64,000 nt of DNA from Hymenobacter guriensis (GCF_015773195.1 NZ_JADWYK010000014.1:62001-126000), one strand, 5' to 3'. Shown: positions 23,482 through 32,691, counted from the first letter of the stretch. Translations and numbers: made by a program. Notes: generated from the letters alone by a model not told the origin.

Positions 23482-26025
23482 TTGAAAGTCTGTATTGCCG
23501 AAAAGCCCAGCGTAGCCCGCGAAATTGCCCACGTGTTGGGTGCCAGCCGCAAAATGGATGGTTACTTCGAGGGCAACGGCTACCAGGTTACTTGGACGTT
23601 TGGGCACTTCTGCCAGTTGCGTGAGCCCGAAGACTACCGCCCCGAGTGGAAGCGCTGGAGCATCCACGACCTGCCTATGGTGCCCGAGAACTTCGGCATC
23701 AAGCTCATGCGCCGCGACGACGGGGTGGTGCGCCAGTTCAACGTCATCAAGAACCTGCTGGCCTCAGCCGAGGAAGTCATCAACTGCGGCGACGCCGGGC
23801 AGGAAGGAGAGGTAATCCAGCGCTGGGTACTGCTCGAAGCCAAGTACCGCAAGCCCATCAAGCGTCTCTGGATATCGTCCCTCACTGAGGAAGCTATCCG
23901 CCAGGGCTTCGCCAACCTGCGCGACGGGGCCGAGTTCGAGAAGCTCTACCAAGCCGGCAAAAGCCGCGCCGTGGGCGACTGGCTGCTGGGCCTGAACGCC
24001 ACGCGCCTGTTCACGCTCAAGTACGCGCCCGGGCAGCGCCAGGTGCTCAGCATCGGGCGGGTGCAAACGCCCACGCTGGCCTTGCTGGTGGACCGCTACC
24101 ACGAAATCCAGAACTTCCGGCCCGAGCCCTATTGGGTGCTGCGCACCGAGTACCGCGGCACCATGTTCAGCCACGTAGCACCCTTAAAAAAGGGCAAGGA
24201 TGATGACGAGCCCGACGAGAAGGCCCGCCTGAAAGCCCGCGGCTACTTTGTAACCCAGGAGGAAGCCGACGCCGCTATGGCCGCCGTGAAGGACGTGCCC
24301 CTGATGGTGACCAATGTCGAAATCAAGAAGGCCCTGGAAAGCCCGCCTGCCCTGTTTGACCTGACCTCCCTGCAGGTGCAGTGCAACAACCAGCTGGGCC
24401 TCTCGGCCGAGGATACGCTCAAAACTGTGCAGGCGCTTTACGAAAAGAAAGTGGTGAGCTACCCCCGCGTAGATACCACCTTCCTGCCCGACGACCAGTA
24501 CCCCAAAATTGCCGGCATCATGCGCGGGCTGGGCGCCTACGCCGGCCTCACTGCCCCGCTGCTGGCTACCAAAATCAAGAAGAGCCCGAAGGTCTTCAAC
24601 AACAACAAAGTCACCGACCACCACGCCATTATTCCCACCGGGGCCAGCGCCGGCGGCCTAGGCCACCACGAGCAAAGCGTGTACGACATCATCGTGCGCC
24701 GCTTTCTGGCCGCCTTTTACCCCGACTGCGAAGTTTCCAACACGACAGTGACGGCCGACGCAGCCGGCCGCACCTTCCGGGTGCGGGGCCGCCAGATCCT
24801 CAACCCCGGCTGGCGCATCGTCTACGGCGACCCGGAAAAGCAGCAGGCTCCCTCGGCGCCCAAAGCGGCCGGCGAGGGCGACGATGATGTGGTGAACACC
24901 GTGCTGCCCAGCTTCGAGAAGGGCGAAAGCGGCCCCCATAAGCCCCGGCTGGACTCGAAGATGACCCAGCCCCCGCGCGAGTACTCCGAGGCCATGCTCC
25001 TGCGCGGTATGGAAACCGCCGGCCGTAACGTGGACGACGAGGAGCTGCGCCAAGCCATGAAGGAAAACGGCATCGGCCGCCCCAGCACCCGCGCCGCCAT
25101 CATCGAAACGCTGTTCAAGCGCGGCTATATCCGCCGCGACAAAAAGAAGGTAGTGCCCACCGCCACCGGCGTGGGGCTGATTGGCCTGATCCGCAACCCC
25201 ACCCTCAAATCGGCGGAGTTGACGGGGCAGTGGGAACGGAAGCTGCGCCAGATTGAAGGCGGCCAACTGGAGCCCGAGCAGTTTCTGAACGAGCTGAAGG
25301 GGCTGGTGCGCGAAATGGTGCAGGAAGTAAAGCAGGACGGATCCGGCCGCGGCATCAGCATCCACAAGCCCGAACTGGCCGACCTCACCGGCCAGAAAGC
25401 CGCCGTGGGAGCCAAGGCCAATCTGCCCAAGGCAGCCCCAACGCCAGCCGTGCCGGGGGCACTGGGGCCGTGCCCGGCTTGCGGGGGTGGCCACGTGTTG
25501 CGCGGCAAGTCGGCCCTGGGCTGCTCGCGCTGGAAAGAAGGCTGCCAGTTCCGTCTCCCGGCCGAGCTCGAGGGCAAGAAGCTCACCGACAAGCAAGTGG
25601 GCGACCTGCTCAAAAAAGGCCGCACCCAAGTGATGCAGGGCTTCCTGGACGACACCGGCCAGAAGTTCGGGGCCGCCATTCGCCTCACGCCCCAGCGCAC
25701 CCTGGAGTTGGTGCGCGCCGCCGAAAGCAAGCCCACCACGTCCTCCGACCCCGGCCAGATTCCCTGCCCCGTGTGCCGCCTGGGCCAGATGCTAAAGGGC
25801 AAAAGCGCCTGGGGCTGCTCTCGCTTCCGCGAAGACTGCCAGTTCCGCGTACCCTTCGAGTGGGGCGGCAAAACCCTTTCCGATGCTCAGATGAACCAGC
25901 TGCTGCGAAAAGGCAAAACCGGCGTCATCCGCGGGTTCGTGTCCAGCAAAACCGGCAACCGCTACGAAGCCGTGCTGCAAGTGACGCCTGAGGGCCGCAT
26001 CGAGCCGATTTTCGGGCAGGGGTGA
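23482..26025 (+). CDS. topB: DNA topoisomerase III, TTG start
   Basis: This 847-residue type IA topoisomerase should relax and decatenate DNA. The Toprim domain begins at the N-terminus (MKVCIAEKPSVAREIAHVLG) with the catalytic GDAGQEGEVIQ segment. The active-site tyrosine is in VSYPRVDTTF (Tyr327). After the catalytic core there are two C-terminal tetracysteine modules, CPACGGGHVLRGKSALGCSR and CPVCRLGQMLKGKSAWGCSR, which should bind zinc and DNA. The start is TTG because the promoter at 23417-23424 lies downstream of the ATG at 23353. The stop overlaps the next gene by 1 nt. Confidence 0.95.
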   Translation: MKVCIAEKPSVAREIAHVLGASRKMDGYFEGNGYQVTWTFGHFCQLREPEDYRPEWKRWSIHDLPMVPENFGIKLMRRDDGVVRQFNVIKNLLASAEEVINCGDAGQEGEVIQRWVLLEAKYRKPIKRLWISSLTEEAIRQGFANLRDGAEFEKLYQAGKSRAVGDWLLGLNATRLFTLKYAPGQRQVLSIGRVQTPTLALLVDRYHEIQNFRPEPYWVLRTEYRGTMFSHVAPLKKGKDDDEPDEKARLKARGYFVTQEEADAAMAAVKDVPLMVTNVEIKKALESPPALFDLTSLQVQCNNQLGLSAEDTLKTVQALYEKKVVSYPRVDTTFLPDDQYPKIAGIMRGLGAYAGLTAPLLATKIKKSPKVFNNNKVTDHHAIIPTGASAGGLGHHEQSVYDIIVRRFLAAFYPDCEVSNTTVTADAAGRTFRVRGRQILNPGWRIVYGDPEKQQAPSAPKAAGEGDDDVVNTVLPSFEKGESGPHKPRLDSKMTQPPREYSEAMLLRGMETAGRNVDDEELRQAMKENGIGRPSTRAAIIETLFKRGYIRRDKKKVVPTATGVGLIGLIRNPTLKSAELTGQWERKLRQIEGGQLEPEQFLNELKGLVREMVQEVKQDGSGRGISIHKPELADLTGQKAAVGAKANLPKAAPTPAVPGALGPCPACGGGHVLRGKSALGCSRWKEGCQFRLPAELEGKKLTDKQVGDLLKKGRTQVMQGFLDDTGQKFGAAIRLTPQRTLELVRAAESKPTTSSDPGQIPCPVCRLGQMLKGKSAWGCSRFREDCQFRVPFEWGGKTLSDAQMNQLLRKGKTGVIRGFVSSKTGNRYEAVLQVTPEGRIEPIFGQG

Positions 26026-26990
26026 TGCGTGCACCACTGCTTTTTACGGTAGGAATGTGGCTCTGCTTCGCAAGTGTAAGCATAGGGCAGACTACGCTTA
26101 CTTATGGTCAGCAACTTGAAGCAGTGCGCTCAGCTAAAGAAGTAGAGAGGTTTATGAATAGCCTTGCATTGCCATCTTTAGGCAATGTCAAGTTAGATAC
26201 TACGCAGGAAGGTCTCCAAGAATATTGCGCGGGAACCAGTACTGCTATTCCAGCTGCGTGGGTCTTAGCTGATTTGGATGGGGACAAAAAGTTGGATTTA
26301 CTGCTAAATGGGGTTGATAGTGGGTACTTAGCTGTGCTAAACCGGGGAACCAATAAACCAGAGGTTATTGATTTACAGATGCGTGGTTCAAGGAGATGGT
26401 GCCAAGCATATAAACCAGCTAAACGAGGTACTATTCCAGTCATTCACGGCAAGGAAACTTCATGGGTATCGGCGTCTCAGAAGCGCCGCGGTGTTAAGCG
26501 GCAGCACTGGAAGTATACGCTCATGTACCAACTCGGAGCTTTTGTTGATTACGCACCTAGCCCCCAGAAACAGTTGCCTTTGCGTATTGGGTATAAATAC
26601 CGGAGAGGTGGCCCGCCAAGTGAGGGGCTGGCCGGTTATGACTTAGAAATAGATAGAGCTTCGGGTTGGGTGACTGGTACCCAGCGGGTAAGTGGTGATT
26701 CGCGGGCAATCCGTGAGTTTCGGTACCAGTTAGGCACCGGGCAATTGGACACCTTGCGGCAAAGGTTGAGTTATTTACGTGTATCAGCCTTGAAGTCTGA
26801 TTATTTCTTATCGGGAAGCGACATGGCGAAAGCAGAAGTCACCTTCTACTATTCAGACCATCAAAAGCAGATAAAGTGGGACCGTGGAATGGTGGGCACC
26901 CACACGTTATGCATCCTATATGACTTTATAAGCCAGTTTCACACACGGGAAATCAGACGTTTACAATCAGAGCGCCAGATCAAAAAATGA
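26025..26990 (+). CDS. Secreted protein of unknown function, AT-richer
   Basis: This 321-residue protein has a probable signal peptide (MRAPLLFTVGMWLCFASVSI, then GQ) and a short FG-GAP-like segment (VLADLDGDKKLDLLLNG). I do not recognise a family. Its ATG overlaps the topB stop by 1 nt, and its own stop overlaps the next gene by 4 nt, so it is translationally coupled in the topB operon. Base composition and codon use are clearly more AT-rich than topB (many A/T-ending codons such as ctt, gta, aaa), a sign of recent transfer into the operon. Confidence 0.75.
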   Translation: MRAPLLFTVGMWLCFASVSIGQTTLTYGQQLEAVRSAKEVERFMNSLALPSLGNVKLDTTQEGLQEYCAGTSTAIPAAWVLADLDGDKKLDLLLNGVDSGYLAVLNRGTNKPEVIDLQMRGSRRWCQAYKPAKRGTIPVIHGKETSWVSASQKRRGVKRQHWKYTLMYQLGAFVDYAPSPQKQLPLRIGYKYRRGGPPSEGLAGYDLEIDRASGWVTGTQRVSGDSRAIREFRYQLGTGQLDTLRQRLSYLRVSALKSDYFLSGSDMAKAEVTFYYSDHQKQIKWDRGMVGTHTLCILYDFISQFHTREIRRLQSERQIKK

Positions 26991-27223
26991 TTATGCCTCC
27001 CCAACTCGGTAAACCCCTTGTTTTCCTCGGCCTCGCCATTGTGCTGCTGGGCGCGTTTCTGTGGCTGGGCGGGGGCCGGCTGCTGGGCTGGTTTGGCCAC
27101 CTGCCCGGTGATATTCGGGTGGAGCGGCCGGGGTTCCGGTTCTACGCGCCCATCGTGTCCATGCTGCTGGTGAGCTTGCTGCTGAGCGCCGTGCTCTGGC
27201 TGTGGCGGCGCCTGGGTAGATAG
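26987..27223 (+). CDS. DUF2905 family small membrane protein
   Basis: This 78-residue protein has two membrane helices around a conserved GHLPGDIRVERPGFRFYAPI loop, the hallmark of DUF2905. Function is unknown, but the family is widespread. It overlaps the preceding gene by 4 nt (ATGA), so it is probably translated by coupling in the topB operon. An alternative ATG lies two codons inside (26993). GC content returns to the genome norm here. Confidence 0.88.
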   Translation: MIMPPQLGKPLVFLGLAIVLLGAFLWLGGGRLLGWFGHLPGDIRVERPGFRFYAPIVSMLLVSLLLSAVLWLWRRLGR

Positions 27224-27253
27224 CAGCCCCAGCTACCCCAAAGTCGGGGGTTT

Positions 27254-28906
27254 CTACCACCACACCGTCCACTTGCCCAGCTGCTGCCGCTGGCGGAAGT
27301 AGCGCAGCATCCAGCGGCGCTCCGGGCGCATTTCACCTTTCACCAACAGCACCGGGCGCTGCACTAGCAGGCTGCCAAGGTAGGGTTCCTGTTGCGGGTT
27401 TTGCAGGTTGATAAGCTGCCGCTGCCAAGTGTCGTTGGCCTCAAACTGGGTTTCCCGGCTCAGGCTCTGGTTGCCGTCGTAGAGTGACACCGGCACGCGG
27501 CCCAGCTCGAAGGCCAGGGACGGAAGCAGCTCGTTGTACACCAGAATATGCCGGTTGGCGAGCTGCTTTTCGCGCAGGAACTCCGCCAGGGGCCGGCTGC
27601 CGTTGAAGGCCAGCTCGTTCTGGTGCAGCAGGGGCTTGGCCGCTACCAGCAGCACCACCGTGAACAGGCCTGCGGCAACCAGCAGGCGCGGCGCCACCCG
27701 TATTTCGTCCCAGAACATCAGCAGCAACACCAGCAGGGCAATACCGGCTGCGGCGGCCCCGGCCGTGAGTGGCCCGGCTTCCAGCGGCACCCAGCCCACG
27801 GCGCTCAGCACCGGCACCAGGCACAGCGCCGCCAGCAGCAGCCCCCAGAAGGCCAGGAAACCCACGTACCAGCGGTGCAGGGCTCCATCCGTCAGGCGGC
27901 CCAGGTAGTACACCGTGAGCAAGGCCACGCCCGGGAAAACGGGCAGCACGTACAGCAGCAGCTTGGATTTGGAGATGGAGAAGAAGACCAGTGGCAGCAC
28001 CACCCAGAACAGCAGCACGTTGCGCCACTGTTGCGGCACCTCGGCCCAGCGCGTGCGCACAGCTTGCGTAATCAGCGCCACCGACCACGGCAGACTGGTA
28101 GCCGGGGCCAGTACCAGGTAAAACCACCACGGCTTGGCCCGGTTGAAGGTGGCCGCGTTGGCAAACCGCTCCACGGTGTGCTCGAACAGGAAATAGCGCA
28201 GAAACGCCGGGTTTTCAGCCACCAGGTACAGATACCAGCTCAGCCCCACGAGCAAAAACAGCCCCATGCCCACGGCGTGATGCCAGGTAAACGGCCGCCG
28301 CGCCTGGCCCTGCCGGAAGTAGAAACCGATAACCACCATCAGCGGCAGGATGAAGCCCACGGGACCTTTCGTCAGGAAGGCCAGCCCCAGCCCCAGCCAG
28401 AACAAGTACAGCCACCGCATGCCGCCCCCGTGGTAGTAGCGTAGTATGCCGTAGGCCGCCGCCAGCTCCAGCGTGGCCAGGTAGGCGTCCGTCGTCACGT
28501 TGAGGGCTGAAATAAGTACCACCGGCAGCGTGCCGTACACCACAGCCGCGGCCAGGGCGCGGGCGCGGTCCTGGGCGAAAAAGAGCAGCCCCAGCCCGTA
28601 CACCAACAGCACCTGCAGCAGCACGGCCAGCACCGGTAGCACCCGCACGCCCAGCGCGCTTTCGCCGAACATACCTAGCCCGGCAGCCGTGAGCCAGTAC
28701 GTGAGCGGGGGCTTGTGAAAGTGCTGAATGCCCAGCAGGCGGGGGTGCAGCCAGTCCTGGCCCGTCAGCATCTCCCGCCCGATTTCGGCGTAGCGGGCCT
28801 CCGAGCTTTCCAGCGGCCCCCAGGCTCCCAGGCCCAGCAGGAAGGCCAGCCCCAGGGCAGCCAGAAACAACCAAAGCCAGGTACGCGACGTGATGGGCAA
28901 GGGCAT
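27254..28906 (-). CDS. GT39-type (ArnT-like) glycosyltransferase
   Basis: This 550-residue integral membrane protein has about 12 helices in the N-terminal two thirds and a soluble C-terminal domain. The acidic first-loop motif EARYAEIGREMLTGQDWLHP and HKPPLTYWL identify a GT39/GT83-type enzyme. These use polyprenyl-phosphate sugars to modify lipid A, proteins or glycans on the periplasmic side. The start is ATG 28906 (MPLPITSRTW); further upstream frame is antisense to the next gene. It is divergent from the sce7726-like gene by 117 nt. Sugar and acceptor are unknown. Confidence 0.9.
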   Translation of the reverse strand: MPLPITSRTWLWLFLAALGLAFLLGLGAWGPLESSEARYAEIGREMLTGQDWLHPRLLGIQHFHKPPLTYWLTAAGLGMFGESALGVRVLPVLAVLLQVLLVYGLGLLFFAQDRARALAAAVVYGTLPVVLISALNVTTDAYLATLELAAAYGILRYYHGGGMRWLYLFWLGLGLAFLTKGPVGFILPLMVVIGFYFRQGQARRPFTWHHAVGMGLFLLVGLSWYLYLVAENPAFLRYFLFEHTVERFANAATFNRAKPWWFYLVLAPATSLPWSVALITQAVRTRWAEVPQQWRNVLLFWVVLPLVFFSISKSKLLLYVLPVFPGVALLTVYYLGRLTDGALHRWYVGFLAFWGLLLAALCLVPVLSAVGWVPLEAGPLTAGAAAAGIALLVLLLMFWDEIRVAPRLLVAAGLFTVVLLVAAKPLLHQNELAFNGSRPLAEFLREKQLANRHILVYNELLPSLAFELGRVPVSLYDGNQSLSRETQFEANDTWQRQLINLQNPQQEPYLGSLLVQRPVLLVKGEMRPERRWMLRYFRQRQQLGKWTVWW

Positions 28907-28992
28907 AGCAAACAGTGAAAACAAGCGGAAAACAGCTGCGAAGTTAACGGCCCGGCCGGTAGCCGGACCTTTTCCTCGCGGGCCGGATGGCG

Positions 28993-29000
28993 TATCTTGC
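28993..29000 (+). promoter_or_regulatory. Promoter-like TATCTTGC element
   Basis: TAnnTTGC variant containing an in-frame TTG (28997-28999) that should not be read as a start. It is 23 nt before GTG 29024. Confidence 0.5.
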
Positions 29001-29023
29001 AGCTTAGTTGCCGAAGCTGTCCC

Positions 29024-29623
29024 GTGAACGACCCCGAAATCCGTGTGCTTTTGTACCCCTTGCTGCAGGGCGGCCTGTACGTAGATGAACTGCCCACCGG
29101 CACCACCCGCGCCGACGTCGTGCACATCACTGAGCACTTCATGCACGGCTACGAGCTGAAAGGCGACGCCGACACCCTGCAGCGCGTGGCCAAGCAGCTG
29201 CCCTGTTACGCCAGGGCCTACGACTTCGTCACTTTCGTGGTCACCGAAAAGCATGTGCCCAAGCTGCGGCCTTTACTGCCCGAGTGGGTAGGTATTCAGG
29301 TCGCCACCGCCGATGGTTTGCGCACGGAGCGTCCGGCCCTGTACAATGCCACCGTGGAGCGGCCCGCCGTGGCAGCCCTGCTGCGCCACAGCGAGGTACA
29401 GCAGTACCTGCTGGCGCGGGGGCTGCCTGGCGTGAGTACGCTGCGCCGCCGCGAAGTGCTTAGCTTCCTGCGCACCACCCGCCTGGTTTCCCTTGCCGAC
29501 CTGGCCCGGCACGTGCGCGAGCGGCTGATGGGCCGCATGGACGAGCGGCTGGCCGTGCGGGCCGAGCGCAAAGCCGAGCGGGAACGAATAGCCAGCCGCC
29601 GACGCCGTAAGCCCCGGAAGTAA
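29024..29623 (+). CDS. sce7726-like protein (putative PD-(D/E)xK fold)
   Basis: This 199-residue protein starts with GTG and has D31, then YELKGD with E44 and K46, then AYDFVTFVV. This resembles the sce7726 family and a PD-(D/E)xK nuclease-like core: D, then ExK, then a beta strand. The C-terminus is very basic (RAERKAERERIASRRRRKPRK), suitable for nucleic-acid contact. The GTG start is chosen because the TTG further up lies inside the promoter-like TATCTTGC. Nuclease activity and target are inference. It is an isolated gene, not part of a recognisable defence cluster. Confidence 0.7.
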   Translation: MNDPEIRVLLYPLLQGGLYVDELPTGTTRADVVHITEHFMHGYELKGDADTLQRVAKQLPCYARAYDFVTFVVTEKHVPKLRPLLPEWVGIQVATADGLRTERPALYNATVERPAVAALLRHSEVQQYLLARGLPGVSTLRRREVLSFLRTTRLVSLADLARHVRERLMGRMDERLAVRAERKAERERIASRRRRKPRK

Positions 29624-29660
29624 GCCGCTGTTTCCGGTTTGCGGAGAATATAAGCCATGT

Positions 29661-29668
29661 TAGCTTTG
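29661..29668 (+). promoter_or_regulatory. -7 element TAGCTTTG for the NTF2-like gene
   Basis: Exact TAnnTTTG match 45 nt before the ATG at 29714. Confidence 0.7.
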
Positions 29669-29713
29669 ACCTGACCTGCCCCATAACCGGATTATGCCAC
29701 TACCTCCAACCAG

Positions 29714-30217
29714 ATGAGCCGCAACCGCAGAAACACGTGCGTACTACTGACCGCAATGGCCTTGTTGGCCGGCGCCTGCACCACCGTAAAGCCAACTCCT
29801 GCAGCGCAGGCCGGGAAGGCGCCGGTTTCCCAGGAGCTTTACCGCACCATTGCGCGGCAGGACAGCCTGATGTTCGTGGCCTTCAACCGGCATGACGTGG
29901 AAAAGCTCCAGACCTTCTTCGCCGAAGACCTGGAATTCTACCACGACAAAGGCGGGCTGGCCAACTTCCAGCAAACTATGCAGGGCTTCCGGAATCTGTT
30001 CGACCAGAACAAGACCACCGGCCTCAACCGCCAGCTCGTGCCCGGCACCCTGGAAGTATTTCCCATCAGCGGCTACGGGGCCGTGGAAACCTACGAGCAC
30101 CGCTTCTGCCACGTAGAAAATGGCAAGGACGACTGCGGCACCTTCAAGAATATGATGGTGTGGCGCCTCAAAGACGGGCAGTGGAAAGTAACCCGGGTCG
30201 TCAGCTACGACCACTGA
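29714..30217 (+). CDS. NTF2-like (DUF4440-type) lipoprotein
   Basis: This 167-residue protein has a lipobox LLAGAC at about residues 17-22, so it should be a membrane-anchored lipoprotein. The rest has an NTF2/SnoaL-like fold. It shows the helix IARQDSLMFVAFNRHDVEKL, the strand FFAEDLEFYHDKGG and a closing MMVWRLKDGQWKVTRVVSYD. These small cone-shaped domains bind ligands or catalyse varied reactions, and the role is not predictable. The gene has a TAGCTTTG promoter and is followed by a strong convergent hairpin. Confidence 0.88.
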   Translation: MSRNRRNTCVLLTAMALLAGACTTVKPTPAAQAGKAPVSQELYRTIARQDSLMFVAFNRHDVEKLQTFFAEDLEFYHDKGGLANFQQTMQGFRNLFDQNKTTGLNRQLVPGTLEVFPISGYGAVETYEHRFCHVENGKDDCGTFKNMMVWRLKDGQWKVTRVVSYDH

Positions 30218-30243
30218 AAAGCGGATTGCGTTAGCTCAAAAAC

Positions 30244-30291
30244 GCCAGGAGGGTGTAGCGCCGCCTCTTTACTGCGCTGCACCCTCCTGAA
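30244..30291. terminator. Convergent terminator hairpin
   Basis: The arms caggagggtg and caccctcctg, with agcgc/gcgct inside, form a long stem between convergent genes. Confidence 0.75.
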
Positions 30292-30323
30292 GAATTAACT
30301 CAAAAACAGCTTCTGGGCTGCCG

Positions 30324-32402
30324 CTACTGCTTCACGACTTTCAGATGGTAAGCCGTCTTGCCGATGGTAGCCTGCACGAAGTAGATGCCCGGCGCCAGCG
30401 CCTGGTTGGGTTTGATGGGCAGCTCGTGCGGCCCGGCCGGCAGCTGGCCATAGTCCACCCGGCTTACCTGGCGGCCCGTTACGTCGAGCACGCGCACCTG
30501 CACCGCGGTGCGGGCCGTGAGCGTGGTGCGTAAGCTCAGCTCCGGGCCGAAAGGGTTGGGAAATACCTGCGTAGCCGTGGCTGGCCCCGTGGGCTGAGCG
30601 GCCGTTACGTTGCTGCAGAGGCCGGGCATGTTGGCATCCAGCCAGGCAAAGCGCCCTTTCAGCCACTTTTTCAGGGCCGCAATTTCGCCGGGGTAGTCGG
30701 CGGGAATGGGGGAGGGGTTGGGCCAGGTGTACGTGCCCAGGATGGGCCACTGCTGAAAATGCCGGGTCTGCGCCTCGTTCAGGTGGTTGGCGGTGGAGTC
30801 GATGTAAGTGTTGAGGCGGTCCAGGCTGAGGGTGCGCTGGCGCAGCTCCTTCCAGCGGCACTGCAGGGCATTCGTGAAGGCAGGGTCCTGGAGCAGGCGC
30901 GCCCACCAGAAAGGCACCTGCCACTCGTCGCCGCGGCACACGCTGTTGAAGTTGTAGGCCCAGCCGGTTTCCCAGTTTCCGTCGCAGTAGTCGGCGTTCC
31001 ACCAGGCCAGGTTGTAGTCCCAGGCGGGGCCGGCGTAAATCTTACCCCCGTCGCTGCGGCGCTTTTTGTGCAGGAAGGTGCTCAGACGCAGCCCGTCCAC
31101 GTTCTTGCTGATTTCATTCAGGATAAAATAGTCGATAAAGGAATTGACGTCGATGTACTTCGCGTAGCCGGTTTTGGGGTCGGCGAAGTCGGCCGAGGCC
31201 AGGGCCGTTTCCACGGAGTCGACGTAAGCCTGCAGGTATTTGGCCTGCTCGGGCTGGATGTCGTCGGCCGAGGGGTACTCGTAAAGGAAGTGGATGATGC
31301 TGCCGCTGGAGCTAAGGCGCTTGGAGTTCCAGCCTTCGTTGCCACCGGTGCCGGTGGGCTTATCCAGCTTGAAGATGTAGCCGCCGGTGAGCTTGTTGCC
31401 GGAAATATCCACCGGGTCAATTTTCTTGATGTTGACGCGGTTGGCATCGCGCTTGATCTTCTCCATCATCACGTAAATGCCCTGGTACTCGCCGTTAAGC
31501 ATCAGCTCGCAGTAGCGGGTGCGGGAGGCGTAGTGGCCGGTGCGGTTGGCAATATCGTAGCTCAGCACGTTGCGCATGCCGGTTTTGTCGTTGTAGGGCG
31601 CGTAGAGGATCCAGGCGTTTTCCTCCGGCATGCCCATCACCACCGTGTCGTTTTCGAAGTTGCCCGTGTTGCGGGTTTCGATGCTGTAGGACTTCTGCGG
31701 AAACAGCTGCGAGGAGCTGCCGCGCAGCTCAATGCCAATCTTGTTGTGGTAGTCGTCGTAGGCATCGGCCAGGCGGTTGCGGCGTCCGTCCTTATGGTTG
31801 ATGATGCCCATGTAGGCATCCACCTTGGGGTCGTCGGGGATGGCGCGGCCGCCGGTGTTAATCACCACGATGGGCAGGTTCGAGGAGATGAAGCCGGGCG
31901 GGGTAGCCGGGGCGTTGCCGAACGTGAGCGACCAGGACGTGACGCTGCCGGCATGGCCGCCCTGGGTGTCGCGCACGCGCAGGCTCCAGGTGCCGTTGGC
32001 GGGCTGGTTGTTGTTTACGCTGCCCAGCACGCCCTCCGGCCGGAAGGTATTGCTGAATGGGGCCGTGCCTGCCTTCACTGAGAGCATGGCCGTGCTGTTG
32101 AAGCAGGTGTTGCTGTAGTTGGCGCCGCTGCCTCCGTTGCCGACGGATAAATCAACCACCTTCCCATCCGGGGCCTGCAGCTGCACCACCAGCTGGGCCA
32201 CGCGCGGGTGCTCCATCGTGAAACACACCGATTCCAGTCCGAACAGGTCGTTGACGATGGCTGGCTTCAGGCCGCTCACCGAGGCGGCAAAGGTGGCGGT
32301 GGTATTGTCGTCGGGGATGGTGCCGCCGGCGCCCGTAAAAGTTTGGGCCGAAGCCGTGAGGCCCGTCAGGAGCAAGCCAACCAGGAAGTACAGGTGTTTC
32401 AT
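30324..32402 (-). CDS. T9SS-secreted CotH kinase family protein with P-domain
   Basis: This 692-residue protein has a signal peptide (MKHLYFLVGLLLTGLTASAQ). A beta-rich proprotein-convertase P-like domain follows (about residues 20-165; NGTWSLRVRDTQGGHAGSVT). Next come a CotH domain (about 170-600) with the kinase-like PAWDYNLAWWNAD segment and a C-terminal T9SS type A sorting domain (QVFPNPFGPELSLRTTL). CotH domains of spore coats are atypical protein kinases, while in Bacteroidota they are secreted proteins of mostly unknown function. A TATCTTTC element lies just upstream of the start at 32402. Genes on the other side carry the 41-bp repeats. Confidence 0.92.
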   Translation of the reverse strand: MKHLYFLVGLLLTGLTASAQTFTGAGGTIPDDNTTATFAASVSGLKPAIVNDLFGLESVCFTMEHPRVAQLVVQLQAPDGKVVDLSVGNGGSGANYSNTCFNSTAMLSVKAGTAPFSNTFRPEGVLGSVNNNQPANGTWSLRVRDTQGGHAGSVTSWSLTFGNAPATPPGFISSNLPIVVINTGGRAIPDDPKVDAYMGIINHKDGRRNRLADAYDDYHNKIGIELRGSSSQLFPQKSYSIETRNTGNFENDTVVMGMPEENAWILYAPYNDKTGMRNVLSYDIANRTGHYASRTRYCELMLNGEYQGIYVMMEKIKRDANRVNIKKIDPVDISGNKLTGGYIFKLDKPTGTGGNEGWNSKRLSSSGSIIHFLYEYPSADDIQPEQAKYLQAYVDSVETALASADFADPKTGYAKYIDVNSFIDYFILNEISKNVDGLRLSTFLHKKRRSDGGKIYAGPAWDYNLAWWNADYCDGNWETGWAYNFNSVCRGDEWQVPFWWARLLQDPAFTNALQCRWKELRQRTLSLDRLNTYIDSTANHLNEAQTRHFQQWPILGTYTWPNPSPIPADYPGEIAALKKWLKGRFAWLDANMPGLCSNVTAAQPTGPATATQVFPNPFGPELSLRTTLTARTAVQVRVLDVTGRQVSRVDYGQLPAGPHELPIKPNQALAPGIYFVQATIGKTAYHLKVVKQ

Positions 32403-32419
32403 CGGAAGGAATAAGCCAG

Positions 32420-32427
32420 GAAAGATA
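32420..32427 (-). promoter_or_regulatory. Promoter-like TATCTTTC element for the CotH gene
   Basis: One mismatch from TAnnTTTG (last base), on the minus strand, 17 nt before the CotH ATG. Confidence 0.5.
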
Positions 32428-32493
32428 CTACCCTCCGCGCAAACGCCCGTGACTTTCAGCTTTTTCCCCGGAAGAAAGTCCCCCCAACCTTCC

Positions 32494-32653
32494 GACAATG
32501 GTGGGAGAGCCGGTATTCTGCATCCCAGGCCTGACGCATTTGTGGGAGACGTGGTTTTCTGCGCCCCAAGGCTGACGCAATGGTGGGAGGGCTGGGTTGC
32601 TGCGCCCCAGGGCTGACGCAATGGTGGGAGGGCCGGTATGCCGCCTCCGGCCT
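32494..32653. repeat. Tandem array of four ~41-bp units
   Basis: Units run at 32494-32532 (39 nt), 32533-32573, 32574-32614 (41 nt each) and 32615-32653 (39 nt). They share gacgcaatggtgggag and tctgcgccccagggct. The outer units have drifted more than units 2 and 3. The array lies between the promoter of the CotH gene and the 3' end of the next minus-strand gene. Confidence 0.85.
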
Positions 32654-32691
32654 TCCCAGCCAATGCGGCCGGGCTGGAACTCTTGCCGGCG

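Noticed and set aside
30759..32081. Long plus-strand frame opposite the CotH gene
   Set aside because: The CotH frame has P-domain, kinase-like and T9SS domains. The antisense frame is Val/Ala/Gly-rich shadow.
32494..32653. CRISPR array
   Set aside because: Units are contiguous tandem repeats with no spacers, and no cas genes are present.
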